Origin: Melioribacteraceae bacterium | GTDB taxonomy: Bacteria; Bacteroidota; Ignavibacteria; Ignavibacteriales; Melioribacteraceae | Length of the DNA stretch: 64,000 bases | Direction: 5' to 3' | NCBI GenBank assembly: GCA_021739765.1 | Contig: JAIPBD010000001.1 | Coordinates: forward strand, 1-64,000 | In this document: positions 1 to 9,640 of the stretch, in pieces | Layout: every line of letters begins with the position of its first letter | Position numbering within the stretch: position 1 is the first letter of the stretch | Program-made: the position numbers and the translations under genes | Notes under the pieces: generated by a model | Told to the model about the DNA's origin: nothing | Database searches by the model: none | What the model saw: only the letters and a program-made list of their open reading frames with translations

Positions 1-279
1 ACACACTCAAACGAAACCGGAATGTATGACAGATTTATTACTATAAGTCATTTACCACAAAGAGCCGTTATTCGTATATTTAATCTCGCAGGACAGTTGG
101 TTAAAAAAATCGAAAAGAATTCAACATTCCAATTTTTGCGATGGGATTTGCGAGTTGATAGTGGCTTACAGATCGGCCCCGGTGTTTATATCGCTCACAT
201 AGAAATGCCAGATTTGGGAAAAACGAAAATTCTTAAATTCTCTGTAATTCATGAACAATTCATTCCGGATCGATTCTAA
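1..279 (+). CDS. C-terminal end of a T9SS-secreted protein (5' truncated by window edge)
   Basis: The reading frame is open from base 1 to the stop at 277-279, so only about 92 C-terminal residues are visible and the true start lies upstream. The segment with VIRIFNLAGQLVKKI, then WDLR, then GPGVYIAHIE, is the usual pattern of a type IX secretion type A sorting domain: beta-strands, a 'W-D' turn and a 'G-x-Y' strand. Such tails direct export across the outer membrane and are cleaved or anchored at the surface. The passenger function cannot be told. It ends about 75 bases before the rplU start. Confidence 0.7.
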   Translation, partial: THSNETGMYDRFITISHLPQRAVIRIFNLAGQLVKKIEKNSTFQFLRWDLRVDSGLQIGPGVYIAHIEMPDLGKTKILKFSVIHEQFIPDRF

Positions 280-291
280 AATAATTTTTCA

Positions 292-320
292 TTGACTAAG
301 ACGCTTCATTTTAATATCTT
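292..320 (+). promoter_or_regulatory. Predicted housekeeping promoter for rplU-rpmA
   Basis: A -35-like TTGACT (292-297) is followed after exactly 17 bases by a -10-like TATCTT (315-320), ending 35 bases before the rplU start codon. Spacing and sequence fit a sigma-A type promoter. Assigned by eye. Confidence 0.5.
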
Positions 321-355
321 CGTAGTCTGAAAATTTTATAAACGCGGAGTTTTTG

Positions 356-667
356 ATGTACGCAGTCGTTGATATAGCTGGTCAGCAATTTAAGGTTCAA
401 GAGAAAGAAACTCATTATGTACCCAGATTACAAGCTGATGTTGATGCTAAAGTTTCGTTCGAAGATGTATTGCTTTTAACCGATGGAGATAAAACTACCA
501 TTGGTTCTCCTTCAGTGGATGGAGCCAAAGTTGAAGCAAAAGTTTTAGAACACTTAAAAGATGATAAAGTGATTGTTTTCAAGAAAAAAAGAAGAAAAGG
601 TTACAAAAAGAAAAACGGTCACAGACAATTTCTTACTAAAGTTGAAATTACAAAAATTGTAAATTAA
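356..667 (+). CDS. rplU: 50S ribosomal protein L21
   Basis: A 103-residue protein beginning MYAVVDIAGQQFKV, the classic L21 N-terminus, with the basic C-terminal block VFKKKRRKGYKKKNGHRQ that binds 23S rRNA. L21 sits in the large ribosomal subunit and contacts L20. The start is ATG 356 because GGAG at 346-349 is correctly spaced for it. An in-frame TTG one codon earlier is less likely. It is followed 14 bases later by rpmA (L27), the pairing found in most bacteria, and the two should be co-transcribed. Confidence 0.97.
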   Translation: MYAVVDIAGQQFKVQEKETHYVPRLQADVDAKVSFEDVLLLTDGDKTTIGSPSVDGAKVEAKVLEHLKDDKVIVFKKKRRKGYKKKNGHRQFLTKVEITKIVN

Positions 668-681
668 GCAGGGGATTATAA

Positions 682-942
682 ATGGCACATAAAAAAGGTC
701 AGGGTTCGTCTCGGAACGGTCGTGATAGTAATCCACAATTTCTTGGTGTAAAAGCTTTTGGCGGTGAAAGAGTTTCTGCCGGAGCAATAATCGTACGCCA
801 AAGAGGTACAAAATTTCATCCCGGTCAAAATGCAAAAAAAGCCGGCGATGATTCAATTTTTGCAACCATTGATGGTGCGGTCAAATTTGAAACCGGTCGT
901 GGTAACAGAAAATTTATTAGTGTTTATGAAGTAGCGAATTAG
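682..942 (+). CDS. rpmA: 50S ribosomal protein L27
   Basis: An 86-residue protein starting [16 protein letters not shown], with the invariant basic N-terminus that reaches the peptidyl-transferase centre and the family core [23 protein letters not shown]. It has no N-terminal cleavable extension of the kind Firmicutes L27 carries. It lies directly after rplU with AGGGGA upstream as ribosome-binding site. A strong hairpin terminator follows about 20 bases after the stop, closing the two-gene operon. Confidence 0.97.
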   Translation: MAHKKGQGSSRNGRDSNPQFLGVKAFGGERVSAGAIIVRQRGTKFHPGQNAKKAGDDSIFATIDGAVKFETGRGNRKFISVYEVAN

Positions 943-962
943 TTTTTACTAAATTTGTTTAT

Positions 963-996
963 AAAAAACCCTCTTTTGAAGAGGGTTTTTTGTTTT
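963..996. terminator. Intrinsic terminator between convergent rpmA and mdh
   Basis: AAAAAACCCTC and GAGGGTTTTTT form an 11-bp stem around a 6-7-base loop, flanked by A and T runs, so it can work on both strands: for rpmA (+) and for mdh (-), whose stop is at 1026. Confidence 0.85.
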
Positions 997-1025
997 AAAG
1001 CATTTTGTTGGGATGATTTGGAATA

Positions 1026-2021
<996 letters not shown>

Positions 2022-2095
2022 TCAAAATATTTATAGAATTAATATAGGAAGATTAGGAGGAACTTTCATTCCAAATGGGACATCGGAAGCGGAAA

Positions 2096-2509
2096 TTATT
2101 GAAAAGGGAACTCGAAAATTATTTCGGTACCTGAATCTGAAAATTCGAAATGTAGATTTTGCGCCAGTGTATTAATTATAAAAATCCCGCGCCCGCTATC
2201 TTTTAATATATTTTCGGGAGCTGTAGGATCTGGAACTGTGGAAGGATCGAATCCTTCTCCTTGATCTTTGGATTTCGCGATTAATTTTTCATCATCGGCA
2301 ATTATTGTAAGTTTTATTGTTTTTGATTTATCACTTTTGTTGCCGTGTTTAATACTATTTGAAGCCGCTTCGCTTAGGGCAAGTGCGAGATCATTATGTT
2401 TTTCTTTATCTAATCCGACTTTTTCGGCGACAGAAAATGCGAATTCTTCAACTTGAGGAAGAAGATCATGATCACTGGGAAGGGATTTTTCAAATTTTTG
2501 ATTCGCCAA
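2096..2509 (-). CDS. RsbW/SpoIIAB-like anti-sigma serine kinase (HATPase)
   Basis: A 137-residue stand-alone GHKL ATPase domain. The N-box reads ALALSEAASNSIKHGN, the G1 box KDQGEGFD and the G2 box SGRGIFII, all in the expected order. Such proteins bind and inhibit a sigma factor or phosphorylate an STAS-domain antagonist. No partner (STAS protein, phosphatase or sigma factor) is adjacent, so its target cannot be inferred. The start is TTG 2509, supported by GAGG five bases upstream; the next in-frame ATG would remove conserved sequence. Confidence 0.85.
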   Translation of the reverse strand: MANQKFEKSLPSDHDLLPQVEEFAFSVAEKVGLDKEKHNDLALALSEAASNSIKHGNKSDKSKTIKLTIIADDEKLIAKSKDQGEGFDPSTVPDPTAPENILKDSGRGIFIINTLAQNLHFEFSDSGTEIIFEFPFQ

Positions 2510-2592
2510 AATTACCTCGGTATTTAGAATTCATCTTTCTTTGAAAAATATAATTACATTGTTATCAATGCAAGCAATAAAAAACGTACCAA

Positions 2593-4497
2593 CTAAATAT
2601 TCCAAGTTAGATTCAGACTAAAATTGGTGAGTTCCTTTTTTTCATTGCTTTCGGTCGAAATGAATTCGAACCAACCCCTAAATCCAATATCAATTTTGTT
2701 TCGGATTCTGAAATAAATCTCGGTAATAGGACCGTAACTAAGGTATTCAGCTATTTTGGTTTTCTCGGAAAGGTTACGAAAACGAAATGTACCGAGGGAA
2801 AAATATCTGAAACCGATGCCTAAATTTAGATTGTAATATCGCCGATTAATCATCGCGTCCAGAAATGTTTCCCTCAGATATCTTTCCGGTTTACTCGAAA
2901 AATTTGACCAACTAAAATCGCCTTGTTCGGATAATTTTAGATATCCGTTAATTTTAAGCGAAATTCTTTCACTAAAGTTTACTGTTGATGAATCACGGAA
3001 CGCAAACTGCCTGAATACAAAACTCCTCAAATTGGGATTGAGTTGTTCGAAATCATAAACAGTGTAATTTGCCGAAATCTCAACTTCATTAAAAGTAATT
3101 AAACTTTTAGTACGATAGTCTCCTCCGGCGGAGAGTTTTAGAACCCGGCGAATATTATTGTTACCGCTTCGTTCCGAAAAAAGATAAACTACGTGGTTAA
3201 CATTCCCTTCGAGTTGTACGAAAAAATCGAACAACGCATTAATTTTTTTTAAGTATTTAAGCGAAAAAATGGAAAGCAGCTCGTCGCGGTCATCAAAATT
3301 ATCTGAACTCGGTGTATCATAAATTAATTTTCGGTGCAGCAAGGAAATATTTAATAAGTCGTTGTCACCGATTCGAAAACTGGAATTGGAGGAGATGGTC
3401 GCAAGGTTCGAAATATTGTTTTTTCTCTTTTCGTCTTCGAGTCTTTCTTCGAAAAAGATATTATCCAATTCTTCAATTCTAACCGGTTCATGTTTTTCAT
3501 CTTCCTCTTCGATAAAAAATCTGAGATCGCTATTAAACCAATCTGATCGATATTGTAAATCAGAATTTAATTGGATTTTAAGCTCAGATATTCGAGTGTC
3601 AAGCAGTGAGGCCGAGGGTCTGTTGAAATCTTTATATCTAGTATTTCGTTCAATTTCACGCCAATCCAATCTTCCTCTCAAATTCAAAAACAATCGATTC
3701 CTGAAAGCAGTAAAATTAAGATTGTCCCTAATAGAATAAATAGTCTCATTTCGGCTTTGAATATTATTATTGACATTAAACTTTTCAGAAAGAATACTAT
3801 CGGCAGTGAAATAAAAATCTTTCTTCTGAGATGAATATTGTACGGAAATCAAATTCTGAAAATCATTTTCCAATCTGCTTTCAAGATCGAGTTTAAGAAA
3901 CCGGTCGAAATTTTTACGGGGCGAAATGTCCTCGTTTCTAAAAAATCCGTTTGCGGTGAAAAATTGATCTGAAAGTTTTATCCTTTTAGTCGAAAGTTCG
4001 GCGCCGTAATTCAGACCGTTATTTATCTCGCCTGATTGTTCATTTGAAATATATCCGAGAAAAGGCGTAAGTTTTAATCCTTCCATCGGAATTATTTTTA
4101 GATATATGTCAGCTTTGGAATCGAAAGCTTTATTTATTGCGATGCTTCGGTCATCCGAGTAAATATAATTATCAACATAGATTCCGGTGCGAAGGTAATT
4201 AGTAATTCCAGTTTCACCGATTATTGAAAGTCTTTGCTCATCTCGAATATTTTTGGTACTGCTTTTAAGCACGGTAGAATTAAACTCTTCATTAACTCCG
4301 AGAAAATAATCATCGGACTGAAAACCATAGTTCAAAAACAATTTGAGAGAGTTTACATTTAGCTTTTTGTTATAAGAGGATGAATAAACATTCTGCGAGT
4401 ATGTCTCTTCGGCAAATTTTAGAGAATCATTCGCGGATTGTGCAAACACTAAATTCCCCAGAAGTAAACCTGATATGATAAGTAAAGATTTTTTCAA
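2593..4497 (-). CDS. Predicted outer-membrane beta-barrel protein, unknown function
   Basis: A 634-residue protein with a cleavable signal peptide (hydrophobic core LLIISGLLLGNLVFA, cut before QSAND). The rest consists of alternating polar/hydrophobic strands with many aromatic residues and ends SLNLTWNI, typical of the last strand of an outer-membrane barrel. No enzyme motif or TonB plug is visible. The start is TTG 4497, because the signal peptide begins MKKSLL immediately there. It lies 11 bases downstream of a fibronectin-type lipoprotein gene, so the two probably form one operon and may form a surface complex. Confidence 0.65.
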   Translation of the reverse strand: MKKSLLIISGLLLGNLVFAQSANDSLKFAEETYSQNVYSSSYNKKLNVNSLKLFLNYGFQSDDYFLGVNEEFNSTVLKSSTKNIRDEQRLSIIGETGITNYLRTGIYVDNYIYSDDRSIAINKAFDSKADIYLKIIPMEGLKLTPFLGYISNEQSGEINNGLNYGAELSTKRIKLSDQFFTANGFFRNEDISPRKNFDRFLKLDLESRLENDFQNLISVQYSSQKKDFYFTADSILSEKFNVNNNIQSRNETIYSIRDNLNFTAFRNRLFLNLRGRLDWREIERNTRYKDFNRPSASLLDTRISELKIQLNSDLQYRSDWFNSDLRFFIEEEDEKHEPVRIEELDNIFFEERLEDEKRKNNISNLATISSNSSFRIGDNDLLNISLLHRKLIYDTPSSDNFDDRDELLSIFSLKYLKKINALFDFFVQLEGNVNHVVYLFSERSGNNNIRRVLKLSAGGDYRTKSLITFNEVEISANYTVYDFEQLNPNLRSFVFRQFAFRDSSTVNFSERISLKINGYLKLSEQGDFSWSNFSSKPERYLRETFLDAMINRRYYNLNLGIGFRYFSLGTFRFRNLSEKTKIAEYLSYGPITEIYFRIRNKIDIGFRGWFEFISTESNEKKELTNFSLNLTWNI

Positions 4498-4508
4498 GAT
4501 TCTAAGTC

Positions 4509-5495
4509 TTATTCCGGCACAATTGTAAAGGAAAACATATCGCTAATACTATTCGGATTTACTAAGTCGTTTGTGTAAGTGAATATTCGCCAATAGTACT
4601 TTTGATAACTTGTCATAAAATAAGAATTAAATTCAATACTAATTACTTCATCAGTTTTGGAACTGTTAAATGATTTCTCCTCGACAATTCCAAAATTAGG
4701 ATTGGTTTGAATTACAAGCTTATATCTCGCACTTCGGGAGACTGTTTTAAAAGTTAATTGATTGAAGTAATTCCGGTTACTGTTGTTTGAAGGGGAAATC
4801 AGTTCGGGTTTGTCCAAAATTACATCACTGTAAACTCCGCTGGGGGTACTTTTTAAGTTACCTCGATCAACCGTAATTATTTTGTAATAATATTCTGTTA
4901 ATTGCCTGAGGTTCATTTTGTCGGTGAATTGATTCGTTCCGGTAATGGCGATCAAATTGGTTGAATCATTTTGGAAATCTTTTAATTCAGAACGATAAAT
5001 TTCATAATGACTGATGTCTCCATCAATAGGTTTAGGCCAGACTAAATAAATACTCAAGCTATCAAACCAGTTTCTTGCATTTACATTAATTTCATAGGGA
5101 GCGTATGGTTTGAACCTATTTCCGGGAGTAGAACTTATAACGGAAGAAAAACCGCTCTTCATACCGCTTTGATCAACCGCTCTAATTTTGAAGAAATATT
5201 CCGTTTCATAATCCAAATCCGAAAAAACAAAGAAGATATTTGTGGTGGAATCGGTGATTATCAGATTTTGATCATTATCCTCCCCAATAAAAATTTCGTA
5301 AAGCATAACGTCAGGTTCATTATTTCTGAACCATTCTATTCCAATTTGTCCGTCTGAAGAATAATATACTTGAAATCCGGATGGAACCGAAGGGGGAATT
5401 CCGTCATCAATCATAGGATTGATTTCATCCCTTTTGCAGCTTGTAATAAGCATCGCTAAAAATAATATTGGTAAATATTTGATTTGTTGTCCCAT
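4509..5495 (-). CDS. Lipoprotein with fibronectin type III-like domains
   Basis: A 328-residue protein whose signal sequence ends in the lipobox LITSC, so Cys20 is probably lipidated. Two fibronectin III-like repeats follow: the first around PPSVPSGFQVYYSS to FKIRAVDQSG, the second around APYEINVNARNW to YKIITVDRG. A C-terminal beta-rich region (about residues 225-328) resembles a third such fold. Two ATGs are adjacent; ATG 5495 is better spaced from GGAAAG than ATG 5498. It is probably attached to an outer-membrane leaflet and co-transcribed with the beta-barrel gene that follows. No ligand can be inferred. Confidence 0.7.
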   Translation of the reverse strand: MGQQIKYLPILFLAMLITSCKRDEINPMIDDGIPPSVPSGFQVYYSSDGQIGIEWFRNNEPDVMLYEIFIGEDNDQNLIITDSTTNIFFVFSDLDYETEYFFKIRAVDQSGMKSGFSSVISSTPGNRFKPYAPYEINVNARNWFDSLSIYLVWPKPIDGDISHYEIYRSELKDFQNDSTNLIAITGTNQFTDKMNLRQLTEYYYKIITVDRGNLKSTPSGVYSDVILDKPELISPSNNSNRNYFNQLTFKTVSRSARYKLVIQTNPNFGIVEEKSFNSSKTDEVISIEFNSYFMTSYQKYYWRIFTYTNDLVNPNSISDMFSFTIVPE

Positions 5496-5573
5496 CATCT
5501 TTCCAAAATAGAAGTTTTATTATTAAGGAAATAGATTGAGTTTTGCAATGCTATTGGATGGAACGCCAACAGA

Positions 5574-6635
5574 TTAAAGCTTAATGATTTTGTAATTTTT
5601 ATAGCCGAAATATATTTCCCGGGCTGCTGTTTTTATAACCGTCGCTACAGGAACAGCAATTAACATCCCCAAAACTCCGAGTATGTTACTTCCAACGAGG
5701 ATTAAAATTATAATCATGAGCGGGTGCATATCGGTGCTTTTCGAAAATACATTGGGTTGGATGTATCCATTATCGAGTGTGTAAATGACAAGAAACATCA
5801 ACACAATTTCAACCGCCATCGAAAAATCGCCGAATTGAATAATTGAGATGATTATCGCGGGTAGACCACCGATTAGCGGCCCAAAGTAAGGAATCAGATG
5901 TCCTATTCCTGCAACCAATCCGATTGAGATCGAATTTTCGATTCCCCAGAATGTTAAACCAAGTCCCACCATTAATCCGACCAAAAAAGCATCCAGTATC
6001 CAGCCTCTCACAAAACGGCTTAATTGCTGTCCAATTTTATAAATTATCCAATAAGTGACTTCAAAATATTTATTCGGCATCAGGTTAATAATACCTTTCA
6101 CAATTTTTTCGTTATCCTTCAACAAAAAGAAGGAGATAAAAGGTACAATGACGAGGATGGCAACTATGGAAAAAATTCCGGATACAATATTGGTGAGATT
6201 ATCTATTGATGTTGCAACCAGCGAGGAGAAATATCTGCTTACTTCTTCTGCCAAATTTGTTGTTTCAACGAACGGGATAAATCTTTTTACATCACTTTCG
6301 ATGGTTTCAATAGTTTTAGTTATTTCTTCCTGAGTTATGTTGGATGTAATGGAATTCATCTGTGTGATAATTTTCGGGATTAACAGCGAAGAAGCGAGCA
6401 CAATTGTAACACCAACCAAAACGAATACAACGAGCACGGAAATAATCCTTTCGATTCCTTTCCTTTCAAGAAATGTGATCAAAGGATTAAATATCATCGT
6501 GAGAAGAATAGAGGCGATGAGCATTATAATAATGTCAAAAAAGAGGTATGAAATTAAGAGCACCATTCCGAGTATGGTAAGCAGTATCATGCCTTTTACT
6601 GATCTTCTAAGTAGTTGATCTCTTATCGGTGACAT
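5574..6635 (-). CDS. AI-2E family (PerM/TqsA-like) transporter
   Basis: A 353-residue polytopic membrane protein. It has hydrophobic segments at the N-terminus, a polar central region (about residues 60-140), and a C-terminal membrane block with GLVAGIGHLIPYFGPLIGG, the family signature, followed by DNGYIQPNVFSKSTDMHPL. Members export small molecules or ions; the name comes from autoinducer-2 export in E. coli TqsA, but the substrate here is unknown. ATG 6635 is preferred over the in-frame TTG at 6650 because it begins the family-like MSPIRDQLLRRS. It is a single gene. Confidence 0.88.
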   Translation of the reverse strand: MSPIRDQLLRRSVKGMILLTILGMVLLISYLFFDIIIMLIASILLTMIFNPLITFLERKGIERIISVLVVFVLVGVTIVLASSLLIPKIITQMNSITSNITQEEITKTIETIESDVKRFIPFVETTNLAEEVSRYFSSLVATSIDNLTNIVSGIFSIVAILVIVPFISFFLLKDNEKIVKGIINLMPNKYFEVTYWIIYKIGQQLSRFVRGWILDAFLVGLMVGLGLTFWGIENSISIGLVAGIGHLIPYFGPLIGGLPAIIISIIQFGDFSMAVEIVLMFLVIYTLDNGYIQPNVFSKSTDMHPLMIIILILVGSNILGVLGMLIAVPVATVIKTAAREIYFGYKNYKIIKL

Positions 6636-6711
6636 TAGAATAATTTCCAAGAATGATTTATTTGATAAACATAAAAATTAATATTTAATTAACCAAAAGG
6701 ACTTTTTAATT

Positions 6712-6740
6712 ATGACATGTTTGTCCTAAGGATTTAATAT
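6712..6740 (+). promoter_or_regulatory. Predicted promoter for pta
   Basis: ATGACA (6712-6717), 17 bases, then TAATAT (6735-6740), about 36 bases before the pta ATG. This fits the TTGACN-N17-TAnnnT pattern of other promoters in the window. It is a prediction by eye only. Confidence 0.4.
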
Positions 6741-6776
6741 ATTTTTAAAAAGAATTTATGAAATTTTGGAGTATTT

Positions 6777-7760
6777 ATGGCTGATTTGGAATTAATAAAC
6801 CAAATAAAAGAGAACGCAAAAAAAAGAAAAAAAACGATTGTTCTTCCCGAATCCAATGATGACAGGGTCTTAAAAGCGGCGGCAAAACTTGTCGGCGAAA
6901 AAGTAGCGTCTGTGATTACACTTGGAAATGAAGACGAAATTAGAACTCGTGCAAAAGCGCTGGATGTTGATTTAACCGGCGTGCGAATAATTGAACCGCT
7001 AAAATCAGATAAATTAAGCGATTTCACAAATGTGTTTTATAATCTTAGAAAACACAAAGGAATATCTATAGAGCAGGCGCGAAAAGTTGTAAGCAATAAT
7101 TTGTTTTTTGGCGCAATGTTGGTAAATGAAGGAATGGCTGATGGATTTGTTGCCGGATCAACAGCATCAACCGCCGATGTTTTACGTGCCGCGATTCAGT
7201 GTGTCGGAATGCCAGAAGGAATTTCGATTGTATCGAGTTTCTTTTTAATGATTTTCCCGGAAAGAGTTTTCAGCTTCGGGGATTGTGCCGTTGTACCGAA
7301 CCCGGATGCGAATCAGTTGGCCGATATTGCGATTTCCACAGCGAGAAATCATGAAAAATTGACCGGCGAAGAGCCTTTTGTCGCGATGCTTTCATTCTCA
7401 ACTAAAGGGAGCGCAAAACATGAACTTGTTGATAAAGTAACTGAAGCGACTGAAATTGTTAGGAAAAAAGCTCCTGAATTAAAAATTGACGGTGAACTTC
7501 AATTTGATGCCGCAATTGTCGATTCTATTGGTAAGAAAAAAGCTCCTGAAAGCCAAGTTGCCGGCAGAGCTAATGTTTTAATTTTCCCTGATCTTCAAGC
7601 GGGAAATATAGGGTATAAAATTGCGCAGCGATTAGGCAATGCCGAAGCTGTCGGCCCGGTAGTTCAAGGATTAAAAAAGCCGCTATTCGATCTAAGCAGA
7701 GGTTGCAGTGTTGATGATATTGTCAACACTTCCGCAATTGCGGCACTCATGGCAGACTGA
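6777..7760 (+). CDS. pta: Phosphate acetyltransferase
   Basis: A 327-residue single-domain PTA that interconverts acetyl-CoA and acetyl phosphate, usually paired with acetate kinase to make ATP from acetyl-CoA. The N-terminal KTIVLPESNDDRVLKAA, the central DGFVAGSTASTADVLRAAIQ and the C-terminal AGNIGYKIAQRLGNAEAVGPVVQGL are all family hallmarks. GGAG lies eight bases before the ATG. No acetate kinase gene is in the window, so that partner must lie elsewhere. A strong terminator follows the stop. Confidence 0.95.
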   Translation: MADLELINQIKENAKKRKKTIVLPESNDDRVLKAAAKLVGEKVASVITLGNEDEIRTRAKALDVDLTGVRIIEPLKSDKLSDFTNVFYNLRKHKGISIEQARKVVSNNLFFGAMLVNEGMADGFVAGSTASTADVLRAAIQCVGMPEGISIVSSFFLMIFPERVFSFGDCAVVPNPDANQLADIAISTARNHEKLTGEEPFVAMLSFSTKGSAKHELVDKVTEATEIVRKKAPELKIDGELQFDAAIVDSIGKKKAPESQVAGRANVLIFPDLQAGNIGYKIAQRLGNAEAVGPVVQGLKKPLFDLSRGCSVDDIVNTSAIAALMAD

Positions 7761-7768
7761 TTATCATC

Positions 7769-7800
7769 GCACGGCAGTAACATGCCGTGCTTTTATTTTT
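7769..7800 (+). terminator. Intrinsic terminator after pta
   Basis: GCACGGCA (7769-7776) and TGCCGTGC (7783-7790) form a perfect 8-bp stem with a 6-base loop, followed by TTTTATTTTT. It runs into the end of the convergent membrane-protein gene. Confidence 0.9.
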
Positions 7801-8926
7801 CTTCATAAATCCTTCCCAAAAATTTATCGGTTTGATACTCATTAATACTGAACGCAAACAAGAAAAAAGCCATTGTTAACAACTGGTAATTTTTATACAA
7901 AATAACTGATATAATATATTGATCGTTGAGCACTTGGATAAATGACAAGACTACCCAAAGACTTATAAAGAGCAAACCCGACGTAAACAATAACTCTTGC
8001 AACGTACTTAACATCCATCCGATATAAATTGTTGTGCCGAGAAATATCATCCAAAAAATCATATTTAAATCTGAATAGATGTAGCTTGCATCCGAAAAAA
8101 CGGAAAAAATTGACTCATCAAAAAAGGAGCTGAACAACATATTCGTGCCGAAAAAGATAAAGCCGACCGTAATTAAAAAAGTCAGAAACAGCTTCATTTT
8201 ATTTTTGAAGAAAAAAACTGAGACAAAGGGGATCAAAACCAAAAACTCTGATCGAGTCAAAATTATAACACCAAATAAAACCGCGATTATTTGATAATTC
8301 AGAATGGAATTACTATTTGAATTAATCATTAATCCAGAGTGTAAAAACAATAGGAAAAAAGCGAAGAAATTCAGGATGGTTCCGGCATCCGCCAATTCGG
8401 CATATATTATCGGGGGAAGGAATATCACGAATGTTCGAATTATTGAAGCTTTATCGCTTTTGGATAATCTAAAAATAAAATATGATATTATCCCGATAGA
8501 AATTGAGTTTAGAATGTTAAGTTTACCTATCAAATCGAAAGGGATGTAGAACAGATAGTAGAAAGGGAAGTGTTCCGCGATAGTTTCCCCATACGGGTAG
8601 ATATGATTATTTAGTTTGAACAACCAACTCTTAATATCATTTATATTCAGCGCAAAACTTTCGTTTATGTAAAATACCGCGAGTGAAAAAGTTAGAATTG
8701 TTGTCACTATAACAAAAGAAATTTTCACTTCTTCACTTATTTTGATAATGTTGAATTTGAGTTTGCTGATCCCGAAAACGGGAAGAAAGATGAAAGCGGA
8801 TATAAAAATTCCCGGGATGATTGGATTAAATCCTAAATTGAGAGCAAGACGAGAAATTTGGATTACAGAAATAGCGATAATAACGATTAGAGAAATAATA
8901 TTTATGTAATGGTTTTTCGTGAACAT
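7793..8926 (-). CDS. Polytopic membrane protein, possibly GT-C glycosyltransferase-like
   Basis: A 377-residue, very hydrophobic protein with roughly nine to eleven membrane segments. A loop reading SWLFKLNNHIYPYGETIAEHFPFYYLFYIPFDLIG resembles the acceptor-side loop of GT-C (GT39/GT87-type) glycosyltransferases, but no definite catalytic Asp pair could be assigned, so this is only a suggestion. The start is placed at ATG 8926 (MFTKNHYIN). A longer frame exists to 9139, but it runs antisense through the glutathione peroxidase gene and is not protein-like. The gene is divergent from that peroxidase with 52 bases between. Confidence 0.6.
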   Translation of the reverse strand: MFTKNHYINIISLIVIIAISVIQISRLALNLGFNPIIPGIFISAFIFLPVFGISKLKFNIIKISEEVKISFVIVTTILTFSLAVFYINESFALNINDIKSWLFKLNNHIYPYGETIAEHFPFYYLFYIPFDLIGKLNILNSISIGIISYFIFRLSKSDKASIIRTFVIFLPPIIYAELADAGTILNFFAFFLLFLHSGLMINSNSNSILNYQIIAVLFGVIILTRSEFLVLIPFVSVFFFKNKMKLFLTFLITVGFIFFGTNMLFSSFFDESIFSVFSDASYIYSDLNMIFWMIFLGTTIYIGWMLSTLQELLFTSGLLFISLWVVLSFIQVLNDQYIISVILYKNYQLLTMAFFLFAFSINEYQTDKFLGRIYEEK

Positions 8927-8978
8927 TGAACTAATATGTTTTTTCAAAAGTTTATACAAATAAAAGGAGATTGCAAAA

Positions 8979-9575
8979 ATGCGATTAAAAAATCTGTTAG
9001 CTATAGTTTTATTTTCAACAACATTTATTTTTTGTGCACAAGATAATAATTCAGATTCCCAGAACGAAACAGAACAAGAGAAACACCCTGTGAATACTAT
9101 TTCGGGAATAAGTGTCAAAGATATGGAAGGCAATTCCATAAAATTATCAGATTATGAAGGCAAAGTATTGTTGATTGTGAATGTTGCCAGCAAATGTGGA
9201 TTTACACCTCAATATGAAGGATTGCAGACATTATACGATACTTACAAAAGTCAGGGATTTGAAATTCTCGCTTTTCCTTGTAATGATTTTAAAGGACAAG
9301 AGCCGGGAACAAATGACGAGATTCTTGATTTTTGCTCATCCAATTATGGTGTAACATTTAAACTTTTCGATAAGATTAAAGTACTTGGCGAGGATAAAGA
9401 ACCTCTGTACAAATTGCTTACAAACAGTACCGCTGTTGAAACCGGTGACATCGGTTGGAATTTCGAGAAATTTTTAATTTCAAAAGATGGGGAAATTCTA
9501 AAACGGTTTGGAAGCTCTACCGAGCCTTTAAGCGCGGAAATTCTTAAAGAGGTGGAGTCAGCTTTAAAATCATAA
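8979..9575 (+). CDS. Exported glutathione peroxidase-family protein
   Basis: A 198-residue thiol peroxidase of the GPx family that reduces hydroperoxides, probably with thioredoxin-like donors. The catalytic site is NVASKCGFTPQYEGLQ with Cys73 (TGT, not selenocysteine). The tetrad partners are visible: Gln in CNDFKGQEPG and Trp in GWNFEKFL. An N-terminal export signal precedes about 20 acidic and polar linker residues. Cys19 sits where a lipoprotein Cys would be, but Phe at -1 is poor for a lipobox, so either periplasmic or membrane-anchored is possible. It has its own RBS (AAAGGAG) and terminator. Confidence 0.9.
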   Translation: MRLKNLLAIVLFSTTFIFCAQDNNSDSQNETEQEKHPVNTISGISVKDMEGNSIKLSDYEGKVLLIVNVASKCGFTPQYEGLQTLYDTYKSQGFEILAFPCNDFKGQEPGTNDEILDFCSSNYGVTFKLFDKIKVLGEDKEPLYKLLTNSTAVETGDIGWNFEKFLISKDGEILKRFGSSTEPLSAEILKEVESALKS

Positions 9576-9600
9576 AATTTATTTCGACCTCTTTTTACAA

Positions 9601-9630
9601 ATGCCATTCCCAAATAAGGAATGGCATTTT
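9601..9630. terminator. Bidirectional terminator between gpx and the TerB-like gene
   Basis: ATGCCATTCC and GGAATGGCAT form a perfect 10-bp stem with a 7-base loop, followed by TTTT on the plus strand. The convergent minus-strand gene stops at 9641. Confidence 0.85.
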
Positions 9631-9640
9631 CATAGCAAGG

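Noticed and set aside
8927-9139. Longer N-terminus of the membrane-protein gene at 7793-8926
   Set aside because: The extra 71 codons run antisense through the glutathione peroxidase coding region, are not hydrophobic, and have no ribosome-binding site.
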